Shown here: piece by piece, positions 24,674 to 32,587 of the stretch
Layout: every line of letters starts with the position of its first letter
How positions within the stretch are numbered: position 1 is the first letter of the stretch
The notes under the pieces: generated by a model
Database searches by the model: none
What the model was told of the DNA's origin: nothing
What the model saw: the letters and a program-made list of their open reading frames with translations, nothing else
Position numbers and translations under genes: made by a program
NCBI RefSeq assembly: GCF_014195535.1
Contig: NZ_JACIBY010000032.1
Span: 1 to 33,619, forward strand
Length of the DNA stretch: 33,619 bases
Origin: Runella defluvii
Lineage (GTDB): Bacteria > Bacteroidota > Bacteroidia > Cytophagales > Spirosomataceae
Direction of reading: 5' to 3'

Positions 24674-25657
24674 ATGAGTCAAATGAAACCTTACAGTGTT
24701 CTTTTATACTATCAATACGTGCCCATCGAAGACCCACAGGCCTATCGCGATGCGCAACACGAATTTTGTGTCAACAACAACCTCCTCGGGCGCATCATCA
24801 TCGCCCCTGAGGGGCTCAATGGTACGGTATCGGGCCTCATCGAAGATTGCGAAGCTTACATGCAGTGGGTAAAAACCGACCCACGTTTTGCGAGTATCGA
24901 CTTCAAAATCGAATACCACGAAAATCATACGTTCCAAAAGCTGCACGTACGCCTCAAAGAAGAGATTGTCAACTCTGACTTACCCGTGGATCCACTCAAA
25001 CAAACGGGGGTGCACCTAGAACCTGACCAGTTTAAACAATTGCTCAAAGAAGACCCTGATTTGGTGGTGATTGACATGCGCTCTAATTACGAGCACAGCG
25101 TTGGGAAGTTCAAAGGAGCAATTACGTTTGACATGGAAAACCTGCGCGAATTGCCGCAGCACATGCACGAAATTGAGCATTTGAAAGGCCAAGGCAAAAA
25201 GATTGTTACTTATTGTACGGGTGGTATCAAGTGCGAAAAAGCCAGTGCTTACCTCCTCGACCAAGGCTTTGACAACGTTTACCAGCTCCACGGCGGCATC
25301 ATCAAATACGGCCTAGAAGCAGGTGGGGAAGATTTTGAGGGAAAATGTTACGTGTTCGATAACCGCCTCACGGTGGACGTCAACCAAGTCAATCCAAAAG
25401 TGATTTCGACTTGCTACGTTTGTGGGACGCCTTCCGACCGCATGGTCAACTGCGCCAACAACGAATGCAATATCCACGTACCGATGTGCGAAGATTGCGG
25501 CTGGAAAATGGAAGGCGCCTGCTCTGATGCCTGCAAGTGTGCGCCCAACAAACGCCCCTACAACGGTACGGGCTATTACCCGCGCAAAAGCGACCACTAC
25601 ACGCCACTTCAAGGGCTCAAAAGCTTTAAAAAGTCCACAAAAAAGGCCGAAGCCTAA
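24674..25657 (+). CDS. trhO: tRNA uridine(34) hydroxylase, rhodanese family
   Basis: A 327-residue protein that hydroxylates uridine 34 of certain tRNAs to 5-hydroxyuridine. The N-terminal UPF0176 domain (YYQYVPIEDPQAYRDAQ..., GRIIIAPEGLNGTVSG) is followed by a rhodanese domain with the catalytic loop CTGGIKCEKA (Cys181, Cys187). The C-terminal part has about eleven cysteines (CYVCGTP...CANNECN...MCEDCGWKMEGACSDACKC), a likely zinc-binding extension common in this branch. It stands alone, with a hairpin behind it. Confidence 0.92.
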   Translation: MSQMKPYSVLLYYQYVPIEDPQAYRDAQHEFCVNNNLLGRIIIAPEGLNGTVSGLIEDCEAYMQWVKTDPRFASIDFKIEYHENHTFQKLHVRLKEEIVNSDLPVDPLKQTGVHLEPDQFKQLLKEDPDLVVIDMRSNYEHSVGKFKGAITFDMENLRELPQHMHEIEHLKGQGKKIVTYCTGGIKCEKASAYLLDQGFDNVYQLHGGIIKYGLEAGGEDFEGKCYVFDNRLTVDVNQVNPKVISTCYVCGTPSDRMVNCANNECNIHVPMCEDCGWKMEGACSDACKCAPNKRPYNGTGYYPRKSDHYTPLQGLKSFKKSTKKAEA

Positions 25658-25666
25658 TTTTGTTTA

Positions 25667-25695
25667 CCCCGTCTCGACGTTCTGTCAGGACGGGG
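25667..25695 (+). terminator. Hairpin after trhO
   Basis: Seven-base arms CCCCGTC (25667-25673) and GACGGGG (25689-25695), with a smaller internal GAC/GTC pairing. It lies 10 bases after the stop but no T-run follows, so its strength as a terminator is uncertain. Confidence 0.5.
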
Positions 25696-25951
25696 TGGCT
25701 TAACGTCTCCGACTTAAAAGTTGCCCGACAGTTCGTTGCCCTACCGAGTCGATTTAGTCAATTTCTCTGCACTTACCTATCCAGATTTCATTGAGCATAT
25801 CAAAAGAGTTGGCAAGTTGATTTATAGGAAATAAAGGCTTTTACAGGCAAAAGATATATCTACACCCTAAGTTTTATGTCAACTACTCATGGCTCATTTA
25901 CCTTTAATGAAATCAGCGATAACCATTCGACTTGGGTAATAGAATAAAGAT

Positions 25952-26041
25952 AAACACATAGGCCACATAGTATTTTCACATAGTACACAAATCTAAGGTC
26001 TATGTTTACTATGTGTATATTCTAATGTTCTCTATGTGTTT
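25952..26041. repeat. Nested inverted repeat of CACATAG/CTATGTG units
   Basis: The outer pair is AAACACATAG (25952-25961) with CTATGTGTTT (26032-26041). An inner pair is CACATAGTA (25964-25972) with TACTATGTG (26007-26015). A further CACATAG copy lies at 25977-25983. Together with the hairpin behind trhO, this fills the 436-base gap 25658-26093. The rest of that gap (25696-25950) shows no convincing gene or RNA. Confidence 0.65.
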
Positions 26042-26093
26042 TAAAAGGATTACTACCAAATCCTGCATTTATTCGTACACCCAAACTAACAAT

Positions 26094-26438
26094 ATGACCG
26101 ACAATCCTAACGTGCTGGTTATCTGTGGAAAAAACAAGAAACGGAGTAAAACCGCAGAACATCTGTTTTTGAACGACAACCGTATTCGCATCCGTTCGGC
26201 AGGATTAAGCCCCAAAAGCAACCGAAAAATCTCCGAAAATGATTTGCATTGGGCAGATTTAGTTTTAGTGATGGAATACGAACATAAATCAAAAATTAAG
26301 GAGCTTTACAGGCATTTGGAACTTCCTACCATCGAGGTATTGGCCATTCCCGACGATTACGAGTACATGGACGAAGAACTTGTAGAAATCCTAACTGACA
26401 GAATCAATGACACCCTAAAACGTGTATATGCGATTTAG
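26094..26438 (+). CDS. Short low-molecular-weight phosphatase-like protein
   Basis: A 114-residue protein of the LMW protein tyrosine phosphatase fold. The phosphate loop is CGKNKKRS (Cys11, five residues, Arg17, Ser18), followed by SAGLSPKSNRKISENDLHWADLVLVMEYEH, the typical middle of the family. At the C-terminus IPDDY stands where family members have D-P-Y/F. It is shorter than the usual roughly 150 residues and its loop is unusually basic, so substrate and even phosphatase activity are open. The ATG at 26094 gives the natural start; the longer frame adds 27 unlikely residues. The AraC gene begins 24 bases after its stop. Confidence 0.8.
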   Translation: MTDNPNVLVICGKNKKRSKTAEHLFLNDNRIRIRSAGLSPKSNRKISENDLHWADLVLVMEYEHKSKIKELYRHLELPTIEVLAIPDDYEYMDEELVEILTDRINDTLKRVYAI

Positions 26439-26462
26439 GCAAACAGCCATTTACGTCAACCA

Positions 26463-27560
26463 ATGAAATTCACCATAAGCGATTTTAGTATTTTGATGGG
26501 GGGAGGTATTGCGCTTTTGGTGGCCATAGGCGTTTGGTTGAGAAACAAACAACAATCGTCCATCGCTAACTATTTCCTCATCGCTTTTTTGCTTAACTGC
26601 TTCATTAGCATATTCCTCAAAAACCTGTATTTCAATCAGTTATTTGAACATCTCCCTCATTTACTAAAACTCAACCACCCGCTCGGACTACTGCGTCCCG
26701 TCACGTTTTACCTGTATTTTTACTTTTTGTTTCGCCCACAAGCAAGGTGGCAAAAAATTCAGTGGCTTCACTTTGCCCCTACGCTTCTGTTGCTGGTTTA
26801 TACCTTGCCTTTTTATTCACTAAGCGCCCGCGACAAAGTGCTTGTTTTCCAGCAAGCCCTCCCCGACCCTGCCCCCAACTTTTTGGCATTTGCGGGCATT
26901 ACCGTGTCATTGGCCGTAGGCTATTTTTTTCTATCGGTCTATGAGTGGTGGCGTTTTCGACCTATCTCCGCACAAACTTCTTTACCCAAAATCATTTCTA
27001 CCCGACGTTGGTTACTACTGTTGCTCGCAGGTTATGCCCTTTATCTACTTTCGTCGGCGCTGATTTGGCTCCTGCCCTATCCCCAGTACGAGTATTTTTC
27101 CTACCAAATCATCTCCCTTTTTTTGATGGTAGGTTGCATCAAACTCCTCAGCCAGTCCGACTTACCTACGTACCAAGTAATGCCTCCGAAGTATGCGAAG
27201 TCTAACCTCACCGATGCCCAAAAAGCCCAATTGCTACAGGAACTTCACCGCTTAATGCGGGACGAAAAGTTGTTTTTGAACGAAAATCTGCGCCTAAAAG
27301 AAGTGGCACAAAAAATGGGCATCAACGAAAATCAACTTTCTCAACTTGTGAACGAGTGCGAAGGGATGAGTTTCAACGATTTTGTCAATAAATTCCGCAT
27401 TGAAGCCGCCCAAGAGTTACTGTGCTCGGAGCAATTTTACAAAACAACGATTGAAGCCGTGGGGTACGATGTTGGGTTTGGGACGAGGGCTTCTTTTTAC
27501 AACGCTTTTAAAAAATTTACGGGACAAAGTCCCAGCGAATTTCGTCGAAAAAGCAGCTAA
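26463..27560 (+). CDS. AraC-family regulator with N-terminal membrane domain
   Basis: A 365-residue protein with about seven membrane helices in residues 5-235, then an AraC-type double helix-turn-helix (about 250-365): LRLKEVAQKMGINENQLSQLVNE and the second helix-turn-helix TTIEAVGYDVGFGTRASFYNAFKKFTGQSPSEFR, the standard AraC C-terminal signature. This architecture is common in Bacteroidota and implies a membrane-bound transcription factor that senses an envelope or external signal. Its likely target is close by (a secreted protein at 27661 and a second AraC gene), but that is inference. Confidence 0.88.
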   Translation: MKFTISDFSILMGGGIALLVAIGVWLRNKQQSSIANYFLIAFLLNCFISIFLKNLYFNQLFEHLPHLLKLNHPLGLLRPVTFYLYFYFLFRPQARWQKIQWLHFAPTLLLLVYTLPFYSLSARDKVLVFQQALPDPAPNFLAFAGITVSLAVGYFFLSVYEWWRFRPISAQTSLPKIISTRRWLLLLLAGYALYLLSSALIWLLPYPQYEYFSYQIISLFLMVGCIKLLSQSDLPTYQVMPPKYAKSNLTDAQKAQLLQELHRLMRDEKLFLNENLRLKEVAQKMGINENQLSQLVNECEGMSFNDFVNKFRIEAAQELLCSEQFYKTTIEAVGYDVGFGTRASFYNAFKKFTGQSPSEFRRKSS

Positions 27561-27607
27561 ATCTTGTCCAATCTTACCATTTTTGACGATTACAGGGATT
27601 TTTAACC

Positions 27608-27654
27608 CTACTCTTGCCAAAAAATCACCAAGTTTTAAAAACCAACAAGAGTAG
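27608..27654. promoter_or_regulatory. Inverted repeat before the secreted-protein gene
   Basis: Perfect 9-bp arms CTACTCTTG (27608-27616) and CAAGAGTAG (27646-27654) are separated by 29 bases, the right arm ending six bases before the ATG at 27661. It could be an operator pair or an mRNA hairpin masking the start. An AraC gene lies on each side of this gene. Confidence 0.35.
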
Positions 27655-27660
27655 TCACCC

Positions 27661-28101
27661 ATGAAATCATCCCTTTATTTTTCGCTTAAAACAATCGTCG
27701 CTGCCTTTATCTTTGCAGTAGTAAGTCCTTCGGTCAACGCCCAATCGGTCTGGATCATGGATTTTGTGGAAGTCAAAAACGGCAAAGAAACCGAAGTGGC
27801 GTATTTTATTCGGGAAAACTGGCAGGTTTTCCGCGTAGAGGCTCTGAAACAAGGCATCATTACGTCTTATAAAGTGTTGAAAACAGCGCCTGATTCGACC
27901 GCAGCATTTCGCTATATTTTGATGACCGAATACGCCGACAGCACCGCCGTAAGGCTCAGTGAAGAACGTTTTCGACCTATTTTGAAAGCATTACGCCCCA
28001 ACGGCCCGCAGTTTTTGAACGAAAGCCGCCCCAAAGATTTTTGGCAAATTCCGATTTCCAAGCAGGCGGTAACGTTTATTCATTCAAACGAAAAAAAGTA
28101 G
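27661..28101 (+). CDS. Small secreted protein of unknown function
   Basis: A 146-residue protein with a signal peptide (about residues 1-27, cleavage near VNAQ). The mature part, WIMDFVEVKNGKETEVAYFIRENWQVFRVEALKQGIITSYKVL, followed by RYILMTEYADSTA, has the alternation expected of a dimeric alpha/beta-barrel (EthD/ABM-like) fold, but I do not recognise the family firmly. It is followed 11 bases later by an AraC gene, so the two are probably co-transcribed. Confidence 0.75.
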   Translation: MKSSLYFSLKTIVAAFIFAVVSPSVNAQSVWIMDFVEVKNGKETEVAYFIRENWQVFRVEALKQGIITSYKVLKTAPDSTAAFRYILMTEYADSTAVRLSEERFRPILKALRPNGPQFLNESRPKDFWQIPISKQAVTFIHSNEKK

Positions 28102-28112
28102 CCGAGCAACCC

Positions 28113-28877
28113 ATGAAATTCGACACACATGCCCCAACCGCCCGACTCCAGCCGTACATTAAGTGTTTTGTGGTGTCGGAAAACGACCAAGAAAGCGACT
28201 ACAAAGTCTTTCCGTCGTCGGGGCTTGTGATTGGATTTCAATACCGAGGTCAGCTTACTTCTTACCAAAACGACACCGTCCAATCGCTTGCTTCGGCGGG
28301 GATTACGGGGATGTCCGACAGCTACAAAGTTTTCAAAAACTCCGCTCATATCGGTACTATTTTAGTCTATTTTACCGAGACGGGGTTTGCCCATTTTGCC
28401 TCCCAACCCACGCACGAACTTTTCAATTTGAGCCTGTCGTTGGAGCATATTTTTGACAAAAATATCATCCACGAAGTTGAGGAAAAATTGGCTGCGGCCA
28501 CTACCGACAAACAACGCCTCCGAGTCGTCGAGCAGTTTTTTCTTTCCCAACTCAAAGACATCGAAACCGATAAACTTATTGTGGAGGCGGTTAGGCTGAT
28601 TTACGAAAGCAGAGGAAGCATTCGGGTAAAAGAACTCAACGAACGGCTATTTATCAGCGCCAGTCCGTTTGAGAAACGCTTCCGAAAAATTGTGGGTACG
28701 ACGCCAAAAAAATTTGCGTCGATTGTGCGTTTTAATACCGTTTTAGCTCAGTTTGACCAACAAAAATCGCTAACCGATATTTGTTACGAAAACCACTTTT
28801 TTGACCAAGCCCACTTCATCAAAGACTTCAAACAATTTACGGGAGATACACCCGAAAACTTCAAACGCTTCTTGTAG
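28113..28877 (+). CDS. AraC-family transcriptional regulator
   Basis: A 254-residue regulator. The N-terminal part (about 1-150, DTHAPTARLQPYIKCFVVSEND...FPSSGLVIGFQYRG) resembles a cupin-like sensing domain; the C-terminal part is a double helix-turn-helix (about 165-254: IRVKELNERLFISASPFEKRFRKIVGTTPKKFASIVRF and LTDICYENHFFDQAHFIKDFKQFTGDTPENFKRF). The ATG at 28113 is chosen because an upstream frame overlaps the preceding gene. The short gap to the secreted-protein gene suggests one transcript. Targets are unknown. Confidence 0.85.
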   Translation: MKFDTHAPTARLQPYIKCFVVSENDQESDYKVFPSSGLVIGFQYRGQLTSYQNDTVQSLASAGITGMSDSYKVFKNSAHIGTILVYFTETGFAHFASQPTHELFNLSLSLEHIFDKNIIHEVEEKLAAATTDKQRLRVVEQFFLSQLKDIETDKLIVEAVRLIYESRGSIRVKELNERLFISASPFEKRFRKIVGTTPKKFASIVRFNTVLAQFDQQKSLTDICYENHFFDQAHFIKDFKQFTGDTPENFKRFL

Positions 28878-28984
28878 AAAAACGATTTTTTACAATCACA
28901 GGCCCGCCCATTGTCGCACCTTTGCAGGGTAATCATAGGGTTATAACTACCTATGAATCTGTAACTTTTAAACACCAAGAAGCA

Positions 28985-29374
28985 ATGTTTACCGCAGAAC
29001 AAATTCAAGCTGCCCACGGCAAAGTAAAATCAGGCGCCGACTTCCCCGCTTATGTTCAAGAGATTAAGGCACTAGGCGTTACCCATTACGAAGCCTACGT
29101 TTCGGACGGCCACATCGACTACCACGGCGCCAACCAACACACCGCTACCGTGCCTGCCAAGTACGCCCCTTTGGCGATTGCAGCGTCCCCCAACTATCCC
29201 CTTTTTAAGGCCGAATTAGTCGCACACCAGCAAGGCAAAACGGATTTTATGACCTTCATTACCATGTGCGCAGGCACAGGCATCGAAAAATGGGCTATTT
29301 GCATGAATAAAATGACCTGTACCTACTACGATTTAGCAGGGCATGAGGTGTTGGTAGAAGTGATACCTTCGTAG
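28985..29374 (+). CDS. DUF1398 family protein
   Basis: A 129-residue cytoplasmic protein matching the DUF1398 (YbcV-like) pattern: MFTAEQIQAAHGKVKSGADFPAYVQEIKALGVTHYEAYVSDGHIDYHGAN in the first half and CAGTGIEKWAICMNKMTCTYYDLAGHEVLVEVIP at the end. No function is established for the family. The ATG at 28985 is preferred to an in-frame TTG 21 codons earlier. A GCACCTTTGCA stretch upstream (about 28915-28925) is close to a -7 box. Confidence 0.85.
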   Translation: MFTAEQIQAAHGKVKSGADFPAYVQEIKALGVTHYEAYVSDGHIDYHGANQHTATVPAKYAPLAIAASPNYPLFKAELVAHQQGKTDFMTFITMCAGTGIEKWAICMNKMTCTYYDLAGHEVLVEVIPS

Positions 29375-29443
29375 CAGCCGCTGAAAATTTTGTACATTTA
29401 TGCTTTTGATTGCACCAGCATCCTGCCTCAACTCAGTCGGTTT

Positions 29444-30907
29444 ATGTATCATCGCTTTATCTGTACACTCTTTTCTTTCCTCTGTTTTGGGTTAACATCA
29501 AACGCCCAAGAAGACTCCACTCGTTTTTTTGTGGAAACGGGTGGAGTGGCCGCTACCTCACAGCACACTCCGTTTTGGCTTCGTTCTAACCAATTTGGAA
29601 GCGTTCCCCTATCCAATCCATTTGTATTTGTGAAAACAGGAGCCCAAGCTTTTATCGGAACAAAACCCCGTAAAGCCCAGCTTCACTTACAAGGCGAAAT
29701 TATAGCCAATGTAGGGCGTACTTCTTCGGTTATTTTACCCGTGGCATCTGCCACCTTTCGTCATCGCCAATTTGAAGCCTATGTAGGTCGTCGCAAAGAA
29801 TTTTTTGGGTTGGGCGATACCCTACTTTCCTCTGGCTCTTACGCTTGGTCGGGCAATGCCCTGCCCATTCCCAAAGTTCATATTGGTACACGAGGGTTTG
29901 TCTCGGTCCCTTTTACCAAAGACATATTGGCTTTTCATGCCACATTTTCTCACGGTTGGTTTGGTCGCCAAGATTCCGTTCGTAATTACTATTTACATCA
30001 AAAAAGTTTTCACGGTCGAATCGGAAAACCCACTTGGAAGGTCAACTTTTTCTTAGGGTTGCTCCACTATGTACAGTGGGGTGGTACGCCAGTTCATCCC
30101 ATACAAGGAGTCCTTACCGACGGCAAATACCCTTCGTCTTTCAAAGACTACCTTTATTTGACCATTGCCAAATCTCCCGAAGGTACCAGCTATTCCGAAT
30201 TTGAAACGTTCAATCAAATCGGAAATCATTTGGGTTCTATTGACCTTGCTTTTTCGTACAAACAAAGCCATTGGGACGTATTATTGTACCACCAACACCC
30301 CTATGAAGATAAATCAGGTCTAGCTTTTACAAATTTCCCCGACGGGTTGTATGGGCTCCGTCTCAAAAACGCCAAAGCAAACACAGGACGAGGACTTCAT
30401 ATTTCTCAGGTTACTCTCGAATACCTCACTACGCTTGACAAAGGCAATAGTATGAATCCTGATTTGCGAAATAGGTACGAACCCGACCCTTATTTTAGGC
30501 ACGCCCAATATACAACCGACTGGACTTATAACCATTTTATCATCGGGACACCCTTTTTTACCCGCTACTTTGACATGAACCCCGCACTCATTGCCCCTGC
30601 TTACGTCAATAAATTGACAAGGGGCTACTATGTGGCCAACAATAGCGTAGAGCTATTTCATGCAGGGTTAGAAGGCACCATTGGGCAGGTCACACGCTTC
30701 TCTACTCGAATTTCGTACAGCAACAACTTCCCAGAATACTTTAAGGACGTGTTTGCCAAAGCGAACCAATTTTCATACCTAGCTACGTTTATCTTCCCTT
30801 GGAAAAAATACGGACTCGAAACCAAAGCAACCATTGCGTTTGATTATGGTCAACTCTTTGACAAAAACCTTGGGATGATGTTTTCGGTGAAGAAAAAACT
30901 GTTTTAG
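29444..30907 (+). CDS. Outer-membrane protein, capsule assembly Wzi family
   Basis: A 487-residue exported protein. A signal peptide covers about residues 1-22 (FICTLFSFLCFGLTSNAQ). The mature start FFVETGGVAATSQHTPFWLRSNQFG is the hallmark of the Wzi-like family; beta-strand-rich sequence follows to a C-terminal strand ending in KKLF, as in outer-membrane barrels. Wzi anchors capsule in Escherichia coli; Bacteroidota homologues are of unproven role, and no polysaccharide genes are nearby. The ATG at 29444 gives the signal peptide; the upstream TTG would spoil it. Its stop and that of the convergent gene form the two halves of a small inverted repeat. Confidence 0.82.
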   Translation: MYHRFICTLFSFLCFGLTSNAQEDSTRFFVETGGVAATSQHTPFWLRSNQFGSVPLSNPFVFVKTGAQAFIGTKPRKAQLHLQGEIIANVGRTSSVILPVASATFRHRQFEAYVGRRKEFFGLGDTLLSSGSYAWSGNALPIPKVHIGTRGFVSVPFTKDILAFHATFSHGWFGRQDSVRNYYLHQKSFHGRIGKPTWKVNFFLGLLHYVQWGGTPVHPIQGVLTDGKYPSSFKDYLYLTIAKSPEGTSYSEFETFNQIGNHLGSIDLAFSYKQSHWDVLLYHQHPYEDKSGLAFTNFPDGLYGLRLKNAKANTGRGLHISQVTLEYLTTLDKGNSMNPDLRNRYEPDPYFRHAQYTTDWTYNHFIIGTPFFTRYFDMNPALIAPAYVNKLTRGYYVANNSVELFHAGLEGTIGQVTRFSTRISYSNNFPEYFKDVFAKANQFSYLATFIFPWKKYGLETKATIAFDYGQLFDKNLGMMFSVKKKLF

Positions 30908-30908
30908 A

Positions 30909-31592
30909 CTAAAACACGTCTCGCGCTTCTAAAAATTTCAACAAAGCAATCAAATCACTTTCGTTGGTGATTTTTTTACCAAATTGTGCGATGTGATACT
31001 CCAAACCATCGTATTCGCGTAGAAATGCCACTGTCGCTGAGTAAGTACTCAACTGAATAGGGCGCAATTTTTGATTTGAAAATAACAGGGCATACTCAAA
31101 TTTGCGTTCTATTTCTCCACTAAAGTCATTGTCCACCCCAACTGACAACCCATCTTTGTAGCCTTTGGGATACTCTTTTAAGCTGCAAACGGGATTAACC
31201 AATAACTTTACTTTTCCATCAAAAATGGTTTGGTAAAAACGCCCCTTGATACAACGAAACGACGTAGTGCCAATCGTTGCATCGGAATTATTGACTGGCA
31301 CCGACTTATCATCAAAGTACGCAATAACACATTGATGCAATAGGTCGAGAAGTATGGGCTTGGTCAACGTCTCACCACCTGCTACCGAAAATGTTCCCAT
31401 TGCCAACGAATCTTGCCAAAAAATACTCCCTTTGTACTTGTTTTTCGAGGTCGATTGGTTCGGAGTTTTATACTCAAACTCTGTGTATTTTTCACCTTTT
31501 TGGTTGGTTAAAACACGGGTTTGTGCCCAGCTCATCGTGCTTAACAAAAGAAACCCTATTGACAAAAGTAGCTCGTTCACAGAGATTTTCAT
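30909..31592 (-). CDS. Secreted protein of unknown function
   Basis: A 227-residue protein with a signal peptide (about 1-23, cleavage near SWAQ). The mature part starts TRVLTNQKGEKYTEFEYKTPNQ and contains few recognisable features: two cysteines (about 88 and 113) and one more (about 135), and a C-terminal segment IAQFGKKITNESDLIALLKFLEARDVF. No family was recognised. It is single, between a convergent Wzi-like gene (one base between stops) and a divergent cluster. Confidence 0.75.
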   Translation of the reverse strand: MKISVNELLLSIGFLLLSTMSWAQTRVLTNQKGEKYTEFEYKTPNQSTSKNKYKGSIFWQDSLAMGTFSVAGGETLTKPILLDLLHQCVIAYFDDKSVPVNNSDATIGTTSFRCIKGRFYQTIFDGKVKLLVNPVCSLKEYPKGYKDGLSVGVDNDFSGEIERKFEYALLFSNQKLRPIQLSTYSATVAFLREYDGLEYHIAQFGKKITNESDLIALLKFLEARDVF

Positions 31593-31631
31593 TAAGAAGG
31601 TAGATTTATTTTATTTTGAAAGAAGCCTTTT

Positions 31632-31639
31632 TACATTTG
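31632..31639 (+). promoter_or_regulatory. -7 element candidate for the 31670 gene
   Basis: TACATTTG matches TAnnTTTG and lies 30 bases before the preferred ATG at 31670. A TTG at 31616-31618 is nearer than the usual -33 spacing (13 bases instead of 17-20). Confidence 0.4.
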
Positions 31640-31669
31640 TTACTCATGCACCTTCCTTCCGCCATAAAA

Positions 31670-32101
31670 ATGCGATTATTTGACGACGAAACCACCATTG
31701 AACAGCTCGTTGAACGGTTTAACTCATGCACTCTCCCTGCTGAGGCTTGGACCCACGAAGCACATTTAGCGATGGGAATATGGTACTTACGCCAATATAC
31801 GTTGACCCAAGCCATGCTGCTTGTTCGCCAACGAATCATCTTATTTAATCACTCCGTAGGAGGACCTATTGGTTTTGAACGAGGGTATCATGAAACGCTT
31901 ACGTGGTTTTGGCTCAAAACGATAGAGGGGTTTCTCAATGAATTTGGACGCCAACAGCCGTTACTAGACACTTGTAACACCTTCTTAAAAAGCGAATTAG
32001 CCGACCGCAACCGTGCCTTGTTTTTTTATAAAAACGACGAAGTTTTTTCGCTCGAAGCCCGTACGTACCTAATCCAGCCCACCCTTCAGGTGCTTGTATA
32101 A
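31670..32101 (+). CDS. Conserved hypothetical protein
   Basis: A 143-residue, mostly helical soluble protein. The stretch LPAEAWTHEAHLAMGIWYL, with a His-Glu-Ala-His pattern, looks conserved and metal-site-like, and SVGGPIGFERGYHETLTWFWL follows. I recognise it only as a conserved protein of unknown function in Bacteroidota. ATGs at 31646 and 31670 are both possible; 31670 fits the promoter position and puts TTIEQLVERF near the N-terminus. It precedes the DinB-like gene by 34 bases. Confidence 0.7.
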   Translation: MRLFDDETTIEQLVERFNSCTLPAEAWTHEAHLAMGIWYLRQYTLTQAMLLVRQRIILFNHSVGGPIGFERGYHETLTWFWLKTIEGFLNEFGRQQPLLDTCNTFLKSELADRNRALFFYKNDEVFSLEARTYLIQPTLQVLV

Positions 32102-32108
32102 GAATTGC

Positions 32109-32116
32109 TATCTTTG
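32109..32116 (+). promoter_or_regulatory. -7 element candidate for the DinB-like gene
   Basis: TATCTTTG matches TAnnTTTG and lies 20 bases before the ATG at 32136. A -33 TTG is not at the standard spacing. Confidence 0.4.
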
Positions 32117-32135
32117 TAAGATAAACTTTCTGTAT

Positions 32136-32576
32136 ATGCCTAAACAACTCCTGACCGACCTACTTTTACAAAATCAATTGACGTGCAGTTTTGCCTTTCA
32201 GCAAATCACGCTTGAAAATGCCCATTTACGTCTTAACCCCCAAACCGCTTCCGTTGGATTTATTTATCGCCATGTAGCCGAAACCATGAACCTGTTTGGG
32301 TATTTTTTAGGAATGCCTAGCGAAGTGACCAACACCACCATGGGGCACACCGACGAAGGCCAAGGCAATGATGTAGAAGCAAGCCGTGCACTGCTCCAAA
32401 AAGGGTTTGATATGTTGCAAAATTGCATCAATTCAACCCCTGAAGAGGCGTGGAACGACCCCATCGATACGCCCTTTTTTGGTACGGTTTCGCGCGTGAG
32501 AATCTTTTCCCACGTACTTTTTCACAACGCTCACCATGCGGGACAAATTGCTTTGACGTTGTCCAAAGGGGCTTAG
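32136..32576 (+). CDS. DinB-like (YfiT/DinB) four-helix protein
   Basis: A 146-residue helical protein with the DinB-superfamily metal histidine pattern: a first histidine in IYRHVAETMNLFG and a late HVLFHNAHHAGQIALTL, where the H-x3-H pair lies on the last helix. DinB-like proteins are metal-dependent thiol transferases or hydrolases; the substrate cannot be told. The ATG at 32136 is preferred to an upstream in-frame frame start overlapping the previous gene. The DUF3445 gene starts 11 bases later, so the two are likely in one operon. Confidence 0.8.
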   Translation: MPKQLLTDLLLQNQLTCSFAFQQITLENAHLRLNPQTASVGFIYRHVAETMNLFGYFLGMPSEVTNTTMGHTDEGQGNDVEASRALLQKGFDMLQNCINSTPEEAWNDPIDTPFFGTVSRVRIFSHVLFHNAHHAGQIALTLSKGA

Positions 32577-32587
32577 ATATTACGCTT

